Shown here: piece after piece, positions 34,172 to 44,211 of the stretch
Layout: each line of letters begins with the position of its first letter
Numbering within the stretch: position 1 is the first letter of the stretch
Assembly: GCA_963971425.1 (NCBI GenBank)
Contig: OZ020516.1
Span: 1,178,001 to 1,242,000 of the forward strand
DNA: 64,000 nucleotides
Direction: 5' to 3'
Origin: Bryoerythrophyllum caledonicum
Lineage: Eukaryota; Streptophyta; Bryopsida; Pottiales; Pottiaceae
Program-made: the position numbers and the translations under genes
Notes under the pieces: generated by a model
The model's database searches: none
Told to the model about the DNA's origin: nothing
The model's input: only the letters and a program-made list of their open reading frames with translations

Positions 34172-36824
34172 TCGGATGACTTGGAAGGTGAGGGAATACT
34201 CTACCCCCCCCCGTGGTCACTTTACAACCACTAATTTGGCCTAACGGGGCCTCCGAGCTTTGATTAGCCATGTTGATGATGTACGGTGAAGGTTCTGTGA
34301 TGTCAAGGCCTAGTTTCTCCATGGTTGAGAGGGGCATGATGTTCAACCCACTACCACCGTCTACTAGTACATTAGGTACGATCTTGTCCACAATCGAAAC
34401 CTCGATTTGTACCGCCTTGACCTCGATATTGGGGTGTGCGGATTTAACCCGAGCCGCCAGCCTGACCTTTGCCCTAGGCCTTCGCTTCACCGGAGTACCC
34501 GACCTAAGGGACTTCCTCATGGGTGGTGACACCTCTAATAGTTGGGCTATGGTGATGTCCGCTTTGAGGCGACTCAAGTCCGCCCATAAATCGTAAGGCC
34601 CCTCTCCCCCTTGCTTCTCGATACGCGGGAACGTGTTTACCTCAAGACTAGGGATTGGTGGACCTTCCCATGGCTCTTGGGGGGTGGACAAGGGTGTTCG
34701 AGACCTAGGTATCCCACGGGGGGACTCGAAGTTGGCTCGTTTAGTGCCTTCTACCGCCTCCTTGGTGGTATCGTTTAGGTCAGAGAAGTGAGGTGAATCC
34801 TCTTCTGAGGTCTCACCTTCCTCTGGTATAGGTGGAGGGGGGCTTGAGTATCTAGGCTCCCGTCGGCTAGACCGAGTCTGGACTGCCAATGCCGGTAACT
34901 CACAAGTTTTTGCTTCCTTGGTTGTGCTCACCTCGTGGAAAACTACATTGAGCTCAGTGAGGGAGGGGCTCTGGGTGGACACGATCTCACTTGACATGGT
35001 GGCATAGCGCACATCTTGTGGGCCTTGGTTTTGTTGGCCCCCGTGGTTCTGCTCTAGGTTTTGTTGGCCCCCGTGGTTTTGCCCTAGGTTTTGTTGGCCC
35101 CCGTGGTTCTGCCCTTGGTTAATAGGGATGTACCCGGCCTTGGTATTCACCCCCATTGGAGGAGTCTGATTTTGGCGATGATTGTTGTAGTCGTAGTAGA
35201 GACTAGGAGGCCTAAGGGTATTATCGGAGGTGGGGTTACGCGCACCTCTCAAATGATCTTGGGCTTGTTGAGGATAGTTCCCTGGTGGAAAGGGCATGGG
35301 AATTACCTTGTCCGGTCTACGACATACTTGGGTAGGGTGATTACCCCCGCAGTTACCGCATACCACCCCACTTTCGACCCAACATTGCCCTGGTGCGTGT
35401 CTCTTGCCACACGGTTGATGGATTTCATACCGTGGTCTCGGAGGTCCCCCATAACCTTGGCTTGGAGATGCATAGCCTTGAGGCATGTAGCTAGTTACTG
35501 TCGGTGGTTGGTTCCTATGAGGAGGCACATACGGAGGTTGAGAAGCTTGGTGTTGGGGTGCTGCCACCGGAGTGGTACAAAAAGGGCTGGTGTGGCCTGG
35601 TTGACCACATTGAGTGCACCATAAGCCCGAAGCATGTCTACCGGATTCTATGGGTGGAAACGTGGGGTTAGGGACTTGGTTCTTAATCAATAAGGCCATT
35701 TGGTCTTGCATGGCCTTGATTTGTTGAGCTAATTGATCCTGGAAGCCCTGTTGGCCTTGAAGGATTTTGTTCTTCATTTCCTCCTTCCATGTGCCCCGCT
35801 CCTCATGATAGGTGAGCTCAGGAAGGGCTACTGGTGGCCTAACGTTCAAGGGTGGGGCGTAGTAGTTCCACGTAGGAACTTGTGCGCCTGTGGATCGTTG
35901 GTTACGTTCTAAGACTGGTCCCTTACCCTTGGCATGGATGGGTATGAAACTAGGAATATGGTGATCCTCCTTCCTCCACATGCGCTCTTGGTCTCGATCC
36001 ACCTGCTCTGTTAGCCTAGCTTGTGCCTTGGCCTCATCTAACGATGCAGGGCGGACCTTCAAAATCTCCCTAATGGTTCCCTCATTGTTGAACCCTTGGA
36101 TAAAGAACTGGGTTAAGGTGTCATTGATGAGGAGGTTTCCCACGAGCCTTGTAACCACCAGGTCGAATCTCCTAATGTATGTCGTGATATCCTCCCCTGG
36201 ACCTTGGCGTAGCGCGGCTAGGGCTGTGAGGGCATTACTTTGACCTACTTCGGGTCTAAAGTGCTCCAAAAAGGCCCTCATGAGGCTATCCCAGTCCTGG
36301 AAGGTGTTGGGGGGGTGGTTCCTATACCACTCGTAAGCGGCATCCTTTAAGGTACACGAGAACCACACTAGGAAATACCCGGTGTTGGTGATGAGACAAG
36401 TAGTGAGGAGCTCTAGAAACCGTTCCACATGTGCGGAGGGGTCTTCATCCCTAGTTCCTCTAAACGTGGGCAAATTGGGTGGCATAGGCGCCGCCTGTAA
36501 GCCTTCGGGTACTACAATTGGTAAACCCCTTGGCTGAACCAAGGGGTTGATGGGAGGCCGAACCGGGGGTGGCCCTCCAGAGGCCATGGTAGGGGCTGAG
36601 GTGTTGCCTGGTGGACTAGTAGTGTTGGTGGTGTTCACTGGATCAAATGCAGGGATAAGGAAAGATGGGGGAAAAAGAAGGGGAGGAGCTGGGATAGCCT
36701 CTAGCTGAACCTCCAAGAATCCTTCCGCCGTGTCCTCAGTGAGTTCCCTAGACCTAGTCCTTTCACTCGCCGGTTCCCACGGTGGTGTGAGGGAAGGTTT
36801 TTGGGACCTTGTGGCACGGGACAT
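34131..36824 (-). CDS. Gypsy 1 gag and protease
   Basis: ATG at 36824, 897 codons. The retrotransposon gag domain covers about residues 125-285 (HVERFLELLTTCLI, YEWYRNHPP, FLEHFRPEVGQSNALTAL, IRRFDLVVTRLV). Then come CCHC knuckle CTQCGQPGHTSPFC near residue 400, a second Cys/His cluster CGNCGGNHPTQVC, and Gln/Gly/Asn-rich spacers with three GQNHGGQQNL repeats. The protease active site is VLVDGGSGLNIMPL. The frame then runs through nine C residues (34204-34212) and ends with an unrelated tail at 34131. In Gypsy 2 the equivalent gag and pol are one frame, so this is a +1 shift (mutation, assembly error, or less likely recoding). Confidence 0.93.
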   Translation of the reverse strand: MSRATRSQKPSLTPPWEPASERTRSRELTEDTAEGFLEVQLEAIPAPPLLFPPSFLIPAFDPVNTTNTTSPPGNTSAPTMASGGPPPVRPPINPLVQPRGLPIVVPEGLQAAPMPPNLPTFRGTRDEDPSAHVERFLELLTTCLITNTGYFLVWFSCTLKDAAYEWYRNHPPNTFQDWDSLMRAFLEHFRPEVGQSNALTALAALRQGPGEDITTYIRRFDLVVTRLVGNLLINDTLTQFFIQGFNNEGTIREILKVRPASLDEAKAQARLTEQVDRDQERMWRKEDHHIPSFIPIHAKGKGPVLERNQRSTGAQVPTWNYYAPPLNVRPPVALPELTYHEERGTWKEEMKNKILQGQQGFQDQLAQQIKAMQDQMALLIKNQVPNPTFPPIESGRHASGLWCTQCGQPGHTSPFCTTPVAAPQHQASQPPYVPPHRNQPPTVTSYMPQGYASPSQGYGGPPRPRYEIHQPCGKRHAPGQCWVESGVVCGNCGGNHPTQVCRRPDKVIPMPFPPGNYPQQAQDHLRGARNPTSDNTLRPPSLYYDYNNHRQNQTPPMGVNTKAGYIPINQGQNHGGQQNLGQNHGGQQNLEQNHGGQQNQGPQDVRYATMSSEIVSTQSPSLTELNVVFHEVSTTKEAKTCELPALAVQTRSSRREPRYSSPPPPIPEEGETSEEDSPHFSDLNDTTKEAVEGTKRANFESPRGIPRSRTPLSTPQEPWEGPPIPSLEVNTFPRIEKQGGEGPYDLWADLSRLKADITIAQLLEVSPPMRKSLRSGTPVKRRPRAKVRLAARVKSAHPNIEVKAVQIEVSIVDKIVPNVLVDGGSGLNIMPLSTMEKLGLDITEPSPYIINMANQSSEAPLGQISGCKVTTGGGRVFPHLPSHPNALQQGGIPLATR

Positions 36825-38298
36825 CTACTCTAAAGTCTAAGAGAATCTTGTTGTGTGTTGATGATGGTCATGTTCCCCCGAAAGATTTTCCATCCAAGGT
36901 TTAAGGGTCGTGGGTGAAACTACACGAAGCACGGCCTAATTCGATCGGTAAGTGGATGTTTCCAACACTCCTACTCCCGATTCTATCACGAGGATGGACT
37001 GACCCAAGACCAAGACCCAATTTTTAGTGGTGGAGTTTTAGCTCGATGAAGCCGCCGAAGAATCCTATTAAGGACTACCCTCCGAGGGCAAACGACAAAA
37101 AGCTAACCGAATTGAGGGATGTCTCCACGAGCATCACCCCGTTGGAAAGTTGTCCCCCAACTGGCGCCACACGGTACAGATCCTTACTGTGGGGCTGACC
37201 CAGACCTCAATTTGATAAAAGGTGGGGTTCCTCGGTATCTTTGCTATCCCCCCTTCCACCTTTTACCACCTTGAACTAGGCATTACCCACTAGGAGGAAA
37301 ACGACTCAATCACGGGACGGCATGCAACAAGGTGTGTATACAATGTTATCACTGTGAAGAAGACATACCTCGATGCATCTCCAGCCACCCTGTCACCATT
37401 AGTTGAAGTCGACCTTGGACCTAATCGCACTCTATCGATGCTAAGGCCAACCAATAAGTCACATACAATGTTATAGAGGGGGATAACTTACCTTGAAGCA
37501 ACTCCAGCCAATCCACTTGTTAGCACAAGATTTATTGCATGCAATTTCGTGGTTGACCAAACCTAGCGGTTCTAAGGCAAGTGTTCCACACGGCTCAAGT
37601 GGGAAATCAGGGTTTTCTAACCCTAGTGTGGTCACCACATCCAAGTTGGTCCTACTTACTACTCGTGGTCCTACAAAGAGGGTGTAGTGCACATACCGTA
37701 CGCAGCGCTCCTTCCAAACAGCACCCCTACGTCTTGGATGCGTCCACGACTCCAACTCCCCTCCAAGTGGCTCATTCACACATACATTGCCTTAACTTGC
37801 AACTTTTGATTCAACCATTCCAATTACACCAAGTTGTTCTTACCTTGGTGGTTAGTCAAGCGCGGGGGGAAGGAAGGGGCGCCCTTGTCCCATACCCGGG
37901 CACTTGCACCCTTCCCCTTCGGCCTAGGAGCTCACTGGAATTCTTACAAACACCGTGGGAGGGCCTCAACCTTTCACTCCTAGGCCCCTTGCTCGACTCA
38001 AAGCCACAAGACTAGAAGGGGATCCTTCCAACACAAGGTGTTTTGTGGTTGGAAGGTCGGGAAACCCACACTCCCTTCTAGACCCCCACCTTTAAACACA
38101 ACTTGGCATCCATGCACTCACCATACTTCCAAACATTCACAAGTCATTCACCATCCAACAATAACTTAACCATTCATGAGTAAATTGGGCACTTACCTCA
38201 AGTTAACCTATGTTGCTCCATATGCCATAAGGCTAATTGCGTTTGTACCTTACATCCAACGATAGAACAATTAGCACAATCAAACCATGAACACGCCT
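36825..38298 (-). other. Gypsy 1 5' leader
   Basis: About 1.5 kb between primer-binding site and gag, without a coding signal. A GGTGGTAAAAGGTGG-type stretch and other blocks recur in the Gypsy 2 leader. Confidence 0.6.
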
Positions 38299-38318
38299 CC
38301 TCCCGGCAGACGCACCAA
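38299..38318 (-). promoter_or_regulatory. Gypsy 1 primer-binding site
   Basis: Two to three bases inside the 5' LTR the minus strand reads TGGTGCGTCTGCCGGGAGG, beginning with the TGG that pairs with the CCA end of a tRNA. It is not the common plant initiator-Met site. The tRNA was not identified. Confidence 0.6.
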
Positions 38319-38320
38319 AA

Positions 38321-40997
38321 TGTGAGCCAAATAAACCGCCCCCTAATGGGGTGGCTTATCTTGAACACAAGATCCTACATATGGGATGCAGCCCCTTGTG
38401 CAAACATACTTTAACCATTCATACAAGCATGATGACCCAAGGCGTGGTCACTTAAGAGGGTTCGTTAATAATTAGTGATGTGATGGCTGAATTGAGCCTT
38501 AGGTTGAATCCAACCTTTAGACAAGCGTAACTTCCGCCTCAAAGCTTTGTTTCCAATGTTTTAAAGCTCCATTAGGTTCAATTTTGCCTTGTGAACTTGA
38601 TTAGCACCTTAACCACCAATTCCAGGCCCAAGTGCGACCCTAACAGCAGCAACCAGCAGACAGGCTCCTCTTTTTATGTTAAAAGTTTAATTCTTCATTA
38701 TCTTCGTGATTATGACTCCGTTTTTTACGTTTGTTTTTTGTATTCTTATTAGTTTTTCTTGCTTAACATGATGGCAGCCTTCAATTGATCATTTGACTCG
38801 ACCCTGGACCTCCCAGCTAGCGACCAGCAGTGCACCTTCAACATATGACTTTATTCAAGATCATGCACCACATTCCTACGCATGTATCACATTCATTCAC
38901 ACAAGAATCCACCCCAGCCTTACTAAGAGTGAGCCTCCAGCTGTGTTCACTTACTAATGGCGCTCTAATCGGTTATTTAGTTGAATATATAGCAAACCCT
39001 AATTCTACCGAAAAATTGGCAGCGCTTCCGCGTGGTTTTTGTATTTAGAAAATTAGGGTTCAAGTCATACACATGGAATTGAAGAGGTTCGAGGGAGAAA
39101 AGAAAAGGGGCTCCCTGAGTTAATTCGGTTCACCCTCCATCCTTAGACTTCGACTTGCTTGGTCAGCTCGTGATCATGCTCCTCTTGTTCAGCTCGTGAT
39201 CTTGCTCCTCTTGTTCAGCTCGTGATCTTGCTCCTCTTGTTCAGCTCGTGATCTTGCTCCTCTTATTCAGCTCGTGATCTTGCTCCTCTTGTTCAGCTCG
39301 TGATCTTGCTCCTCTTGTTCAGCTCGTGATCTTGCTCCTCTTGTTCAGCTCGAGATCTTGCTCCTCTTGTTGGTGCTCTTTACTCCGCAGCCTGTAACTT
39401 CGTCGTCACAGCTCCGATCCGCGCGTTCTTGAGCTTGTTGGAAAGCCAACTTTCTAATCTATCTACTCCTAAAATCTTAGCCTGATTGGACAAGAACTCC
39501 GCTACAAACGAGGGAAAACCTGAGGCCGTATGAGATCCGCCACCGATCCTCCAGTTGGTCGTCCTCACTCCGCCGCCCGTATCTTCGTTGTCACAGCTCC
39601 GATCTGCGCGTTCTTGAGCTTGTTGGAAAGCCAACGTTCTAATCTATCTACTCCTAAAATCTTAGCCTGATTGGACAAGAACTCCGCTACTGACAAGGGA
39701 AAACCTGAGGCCGTATGAGATCCGCCACCGATCGATCCTCCAGCTGGTCGTCCTCACTCCGCCGCCCGTATCATCGTTGTCACAGCTCCGATCCGCGTGT
39801 TCTTGAGCTTGTTGGAAAGCCAACGTTCTAATCTATCTACTCCTAAAATCTTAGCCTGATTGGACAAGAACTCCGCTACTGACGAGGGAAAACCTGAGGC
39901 CGTATGAGATCCGCCACCGATCGATCCTCCAGCTGGTCGTCCTCACTCCGCCGCCCGTATCTTCGTCGTCACAGCTCCGATCCGCGTGTTCTTGAGCTTG
40001 TTGGAAAGCCAACGTTCTAATCTATCTACTCTCCTATTTTCGCAACGATTGAATCACATTCCAGCCCACAGGAGGGGGAAATCTGAACCCTACCTCTCTC
40101 TCTCCTTCCACACACCTCTCTCGGTTTCTTAGCTCCTACCACACACCTCTCTCACTCCTACCTCCCACCCTTCGAATGAGCGCCCTCCAAGGGGGTAACC
40201 CCAAGACCCTTGCTCCCTTCTTTGTTCCCAAGGTCGTTCCCTTCGTCGTTCACAGCCGCCAATTTGGGTGGGCACATTAATGGTCACACTAAACAACTAG
40301 TAACTAAAGAGCAATAATTCACTAGCCACCCTTGCATTTAACACAAGTGGGTGTCCCACTAACCAAGGAATATCTAAATCTAAACTTTGACTCCATGCCA
40401 CATGTGTGTGCATGATCTCAATAAGTGAGCTATTAGCTAATTTTCAAAGGTGCAAAAATCTAATTTAACCTACCTAAATTGAATTCCCCTTGCTTGGGGT
40501 AATTCCTAATTTACTTAGTGATTGATGAGGATTCTTTTCCACTTCTTTTGGACCCTTTTGACTATTTTTTTAAGGGCTTTTAACGCCCCATTCTTTCTTC
40601 TTTTCTCCTCACCATCCTCCTTCTTCTTCTCCCATTTTTTTGGTTTCGTGATTTCTTCATCGTGACCGAATATGGTCTACAACTCGATAGGAGGTAAATT
40701 CTTCTCCACCACTACTCATTTTAATTCTTTTCTAATTTTCTTTTGTCTTTTTTCCCTTCTCTCTTTGCTTTTCTTTTCTGGTTTATTCCCCTTTTTTTTC
40801 TTCCTTTTTGGCTAACTACATAAATTCCGCGATTGCCCATAAATGGCTCCTCTTTTAGTGAGGGGAAAGGCCACTTGGCCATTTTAATCAAAAAACCACG
40901 AGCTAGTCCATGGGATAACCCATTTTCACCACTCATTAGCCTTAATGGACCCGACGTGAGGTCCATTCATCACCGTGAGCCGTTTTTGCGGCTCACA
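38321..40997 (-). repeat. Gypsy 1 LTR (5' in element sense)
   Basis: 2677 bp, same internal arrays as its partner but one 26-bp unit fewer. Confidence 0.95.
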
Positions 40998-41234
40998 AGA
41001 ATCCTCAAGCTCAGATGATTAAAAGATGACGGACATGAGGGTACTACAAGTTAAAAGTGACTTTAGTGGTGTGGTGATAGCATGGTACAATAGCACCGCG
41101 GTTTTAAAATATGTACTTGGTGTTGAGAGTGCCCATTCATGAAAGCACCACATTGAAATAAATAATTTTAATGTTAGAGCACCTTGGTACAATTGAATTC
41201 TTTCAAATTCTCTAAACCTCAGCCCTTTTGAGGG
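40998..41234 (+). other. end of hAT transposase frame and 3' region
   Basis: After removing Gypsy 1 with one AGAAT copy, the transposase tail continues as SSSSDD and stops with TAA at 41019-41021. The rest is AT-rich, probably 3' UTR. Confidence 0.6.
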
Positions 41235-41590
41235 GCAGATGCAGTGTTCGATCGCGCACGCCCGGCCCCTAATCGCGCGCGCCCGATAGGCAGGTGCGCG
41301 CGCGACCCACAATGGAACGCGCCAGGCCCGTGACGCTGCGCGCCCGGCTCCTAACGGTACGCGCCCGACCTTGACGGTACGCGCCCGACCCTGAAATGCA
41401 CGTGCGAGGCCCTTAGGGGTACGCGCCCGGCCCTGTATGCACGCGCCCGGCCCTAAATCGTACGCGCCCGGCCCTAATTGGAACGCGTCCGGCCCTACAT
41501 GAACGCGCCCGGTCCAGATTGGTACGCGCCCGACTCCAAATGCTGCGCGCGCGGTCCGAAGGCACGCGCCCGCCCCTTGATGTGACGTGG
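41235..41590 (+). repeat. GC-rich array 4, right side of hAT
   Basis: About 15 units of 20-24 bp, core ACGCGCCCGGCCCT. Same core orientation as arrays 2 and 3, opposite to array 1. Confidence 0.8.
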
Positions 41591-41689
41591 AATGCCGTCT
41601 GGACGTGTCGTGCACACGTGTTTTACTAGGGGGTAAGTTGAAAATTAGATTTAGGGTTTATAATTTTTTTTTACACGCAATTGTCCGCC

Positions 41690-41775
41690 AAAAAGTACTG
41701 TCCGTCTCGTCCGTTCGTCCTACTGTCCGTCCGTCCGCTGTCTTTGGGCCCTGTCCGTCTATGCAGACAACCTCG
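41690..41775 (+). repeat. hAT subterminal array, right end
   Basis: GTCCGTCC-type units leading to the terminus. The last 50 bases match the left end of the MITE at 56253 (reverse complement), including the GACAGCGGACGG and GACGGACAGG blocks. Confidence 0.75.
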
Positions 41776-44211
41776 TCCGTAATATGTAAAGTCGATGAAA
41801 AATTCCATGGTTTGATCTGGTGAACCGTTGAACCCTTCTCCGCTATAGCATTCGCAATATCCACCCTACCATCCCGGTCGGTGATAAATATGCGAGGATC
41901 ACGAGCCCCCCGAAATTGATGCTCATTCTTGTACTCCATCGCCTGCAAAGTTTCACGACCAACTCATAGATATTGTCGAAATCGGATTCACAGCCAGTAT
42001 CTCGATCAACAAAGCATGAAACAAACACCACGTTTGCATCCATCGCCAACCATCCCTTCTTCAATAATGTGGACAAGTGGGTAGACTTCTCAACATCCCC
42101 AGTAAGCTTGTCCATGGTGTTGCACCTATAAAAGGCGGAAAACGACTCAACGGCAGTCGACGGCTCCGGCAGACGCTCCTGCGATGAAATTTGCCTCCGA
42201 TGCTCAAAGAGCAACTTTAGAACGGCTGGAAAGTCTTCTGGCTTGGAGGATGGCGCCAAGTTATTCCCTCGCTTTTCAAAGAACTTAATGCCAGCCTTAT
42301 CTTTCATCAACCTGTCATACCAAGACTCAACGGCAAACTCCGAAACCTTGAATTCATTGGCCGCATCACCGTACTCCGTCTCCGTATAAGACACATCCTT
42401 TTGGGTCTTTGACTTCAGCGGCTACGTCTTAAAGTAGTGCATAAACTCATTTTTTATGAGTCTCTTCTTCTTCTCGATGCTGCACCAGTATTCAAGTCCT
42501 ATAAGAACAGAAACCTTCTTTGTGGACTTCGTTGACTTAATCGAGCAGTTCTTCTCCATGACCAACTTAGCAACTCTGTCAATATCGGTCTCCCACATGG
42601 CAAACAACGGCTGAAGATCGGCCTTTTTCAAGGCCTACTTTGGTACCGCCTCTGCTTTGCCCTCTCCCTCTTCACCACAGCATCCGAAACATCGGCCACG
42701 TCGGAAGAGTCGCCGTCTGCACCGCCAGGAAAAGTGCATTGCACCCAGTATGGATCAGGTAGTAGGCCACTTATCCAGTTCTCCTCGATACTCAGCCAGG
42801 TCTGGTAAACCCGCTCATCAACGAAGAGAAGCGGCAACTTTGGCTCACCAGTGGCATCATCTTTTGTGCAGTCATTCTTCGTGAAAACAGCGGGAACCTT
42901 ATCTAGCCAAGCTTGTACGAAAAAAATCGACACATAGAACATCATCAGAGACTCGGATCGAAGAAAGCACGAGGATATGATAGGAAGATCGTCCCATCCA
43001 GTGAGACGCTGGGGATAGGAAGATCTTTCGATCTATAAGAATGACCCGAAGTCTAGAGGCAGAGAAGTTAGAACATACGCTAATGCAACGAGGTCAAAAG
43101 GTGCAGGGGAAAATCCTTAGAACAACATCATCCAACAATAATAACAGACATCAAAGGACACTGCGGATAGTAGGATATTTCGATCTCTATGACCACTGTG
43201 GTGATTAGAGGACCCTTGGGATAGGAATATATTCCAATCAATTCTGTGGTAGACTACATAACAATGCGGACAAGAAAATGCAATTTAACAAGTGGTTTCA
43301 GACTTACATTGAATTGAGGCGAGTGTGCCAAACCATTTGAAGACGGCTTTGGACACCCCGCCTGGGCCCAGCTCTTCCGTGCAAGTCCCAGTTGAGTAAG
43401 ATAGTTGCTCTGCACCCTAACTACGGCCACATCTTGGTTAAAGATTCTTGAGTAATAGCACAACTTCCCAAAATTGGCTGGATCTGCCCAAACGATGGTA
43501 ATTATGAAGCTTTGTGCGTCGGCTAGTTCATCATCACTAAGAGACTTCTCGGCAATAAGGACTTTATGCGCAGCGACGCAGTGCTGCCCACCAATGATAA
43601 CGTAGTGCGTATCATCTGTAATGTCCTGTCTCGTCGGCTTTGTCACAAAATACTCGAATAAACTATCGACGGGATCCACACCAAAATCGTCAGCAGCGGG
43701 CTTGTTCTTAATCGGCATAACGTTCAGATGCTGGAGCGAAACTTGAAACGGCATCGTCCGCTTCTGGTCAATGATCTCGCCAACACGTTTCTTCTCGAGC
43801 TTCCGATACACCACCACCCCGGGTGTGGCCCTATGCAGACATTGAATTCCGACGACGAGGTCGGTCTTCGCATCGTCGAGTCTCTTTATCGAGCGCGTAC
43901 CAAATATATGCAGACTCGAGAATTCTTTCTCGTACAACGCCCTCACTTTCTGCAGGTCCTGTGCCAAATACTTCGAAACATAATTGCCCGATAACATCAC
44001 AACCTGAGCCAATGAATTCTTCAATCTTGGGATCTGACTTCTTCTGTTGTTTCTTTGTGTCCCCAGGTCCTGAAGTCTCCCCAACTGCATGTGACGGCCT
44101 CTTCTTCTTTCTGGTAGCTGTAGGCGGATCCTGCTTGGTCAACTTGCTTTTGGCGGCATCACGATTAGCTCGGAGCTCCGCCCAACTTTCTATAATTCGT
44201 TCAATGTCTAG
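41776..44211 (-). pseudogene. gene X, segment 2: ParB-like domain and middle part
   Basis: Minus-strand exons about 44211-43306 and 42911-41776, with an intron carrying the palindrome motif (donor AAT|GTAAGT at 43305). The frame enters from 57322 across Gypsy 2. It encodes a basic/Ser-rich stretch, a helical region (NYVSKYLAQDLQKVRALYEK), then MPFQVSLQHLNVMPI...HYVIIGGQHCVAAHKVLIAE. The GGQH.xAAH segment after a short strand resembles the ParB/DGQHR-type domain of partition proteins and ParB-methyltransferase fusions. The rest (WETDIDRVAKLV, FEHRRQISSQERLPEP, DPRIFITDRDGRVDIANAIA) is unrecognised. Three one-base shifts (near 44030, 42650, 41950) and TAG codons near 42636 and 42422 show decay. 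Confidence 0.55.
42955..43240 (+). repeat. intron palindrome array, gene X
   Basis: Copies at about 42972, 43015, 43165 and 43207 (GATAGGAAGATCTTTCGATC and variants such as GGATAGGAATATATTCCAAT). Confidence 0.7.

Larger units (their letters stand above)
27863..40997 (-). mobile_element. Ty3/Gypsy element 1, complete, inserted in hAT transposase tail
   Basis: 13,135 bp with nearly identical LTRs, TGTGAGCC...GGCTCACA ends and a 5-bp duplication AGAAT (27858-27862, 40998-41002). Coding strand is minus: LTR 38321-40997 is the 5' LTR, followed by a primer-binding site, gag-protease, then RT, RNase H and integrase, ending before LTR 27863-30565. Domain order RT-RNaseH-IN is Ty3/Gypsy; no chromodomain is seen after the integrase. 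Few LTR differences mean a recent insertion. Confidence 0.96.
14400..41775 (+). mobile_element. giant hAT-superfamily DNA transposon with cargo genes
   Basis: The left end CAGAGTTGTTCGGCCGTCCG and the right end (reverse strand) CGAGGTTGTCTGCATAGACG are diverged copies of a CAGGGTTGT terminus, seen intact in the MITE at 56253-56519. The 8-bp duplication TCCGTAAT stands on both sides (14392-14399, 41776-41783), the size expected for hAT. Gene X reads in frame across the empty site. Inside are subterminal GTCCGTCC arrays, GC-rich arrays, a BED/DUF659/hAT-dimerisation transposase on the plus strand, a protein-kinase gene (minus) and a coiled-coil gene (plus). Removing the nested Gypsy (13.1 kb) and the solo LTR (2.5 kb) leaves about 11.7 kb, including an unresolved piece at 21.5-24.4 kb. 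This is large for a hAT. The ends are well supported; whether the kinase was always part of the element is inferred. Confidence 0.85.

Noticed and set aside
41019..41615. 198-codon minus-strand frame
   Set aside because: It runs through GC-rich array 4 and lacks any domain.
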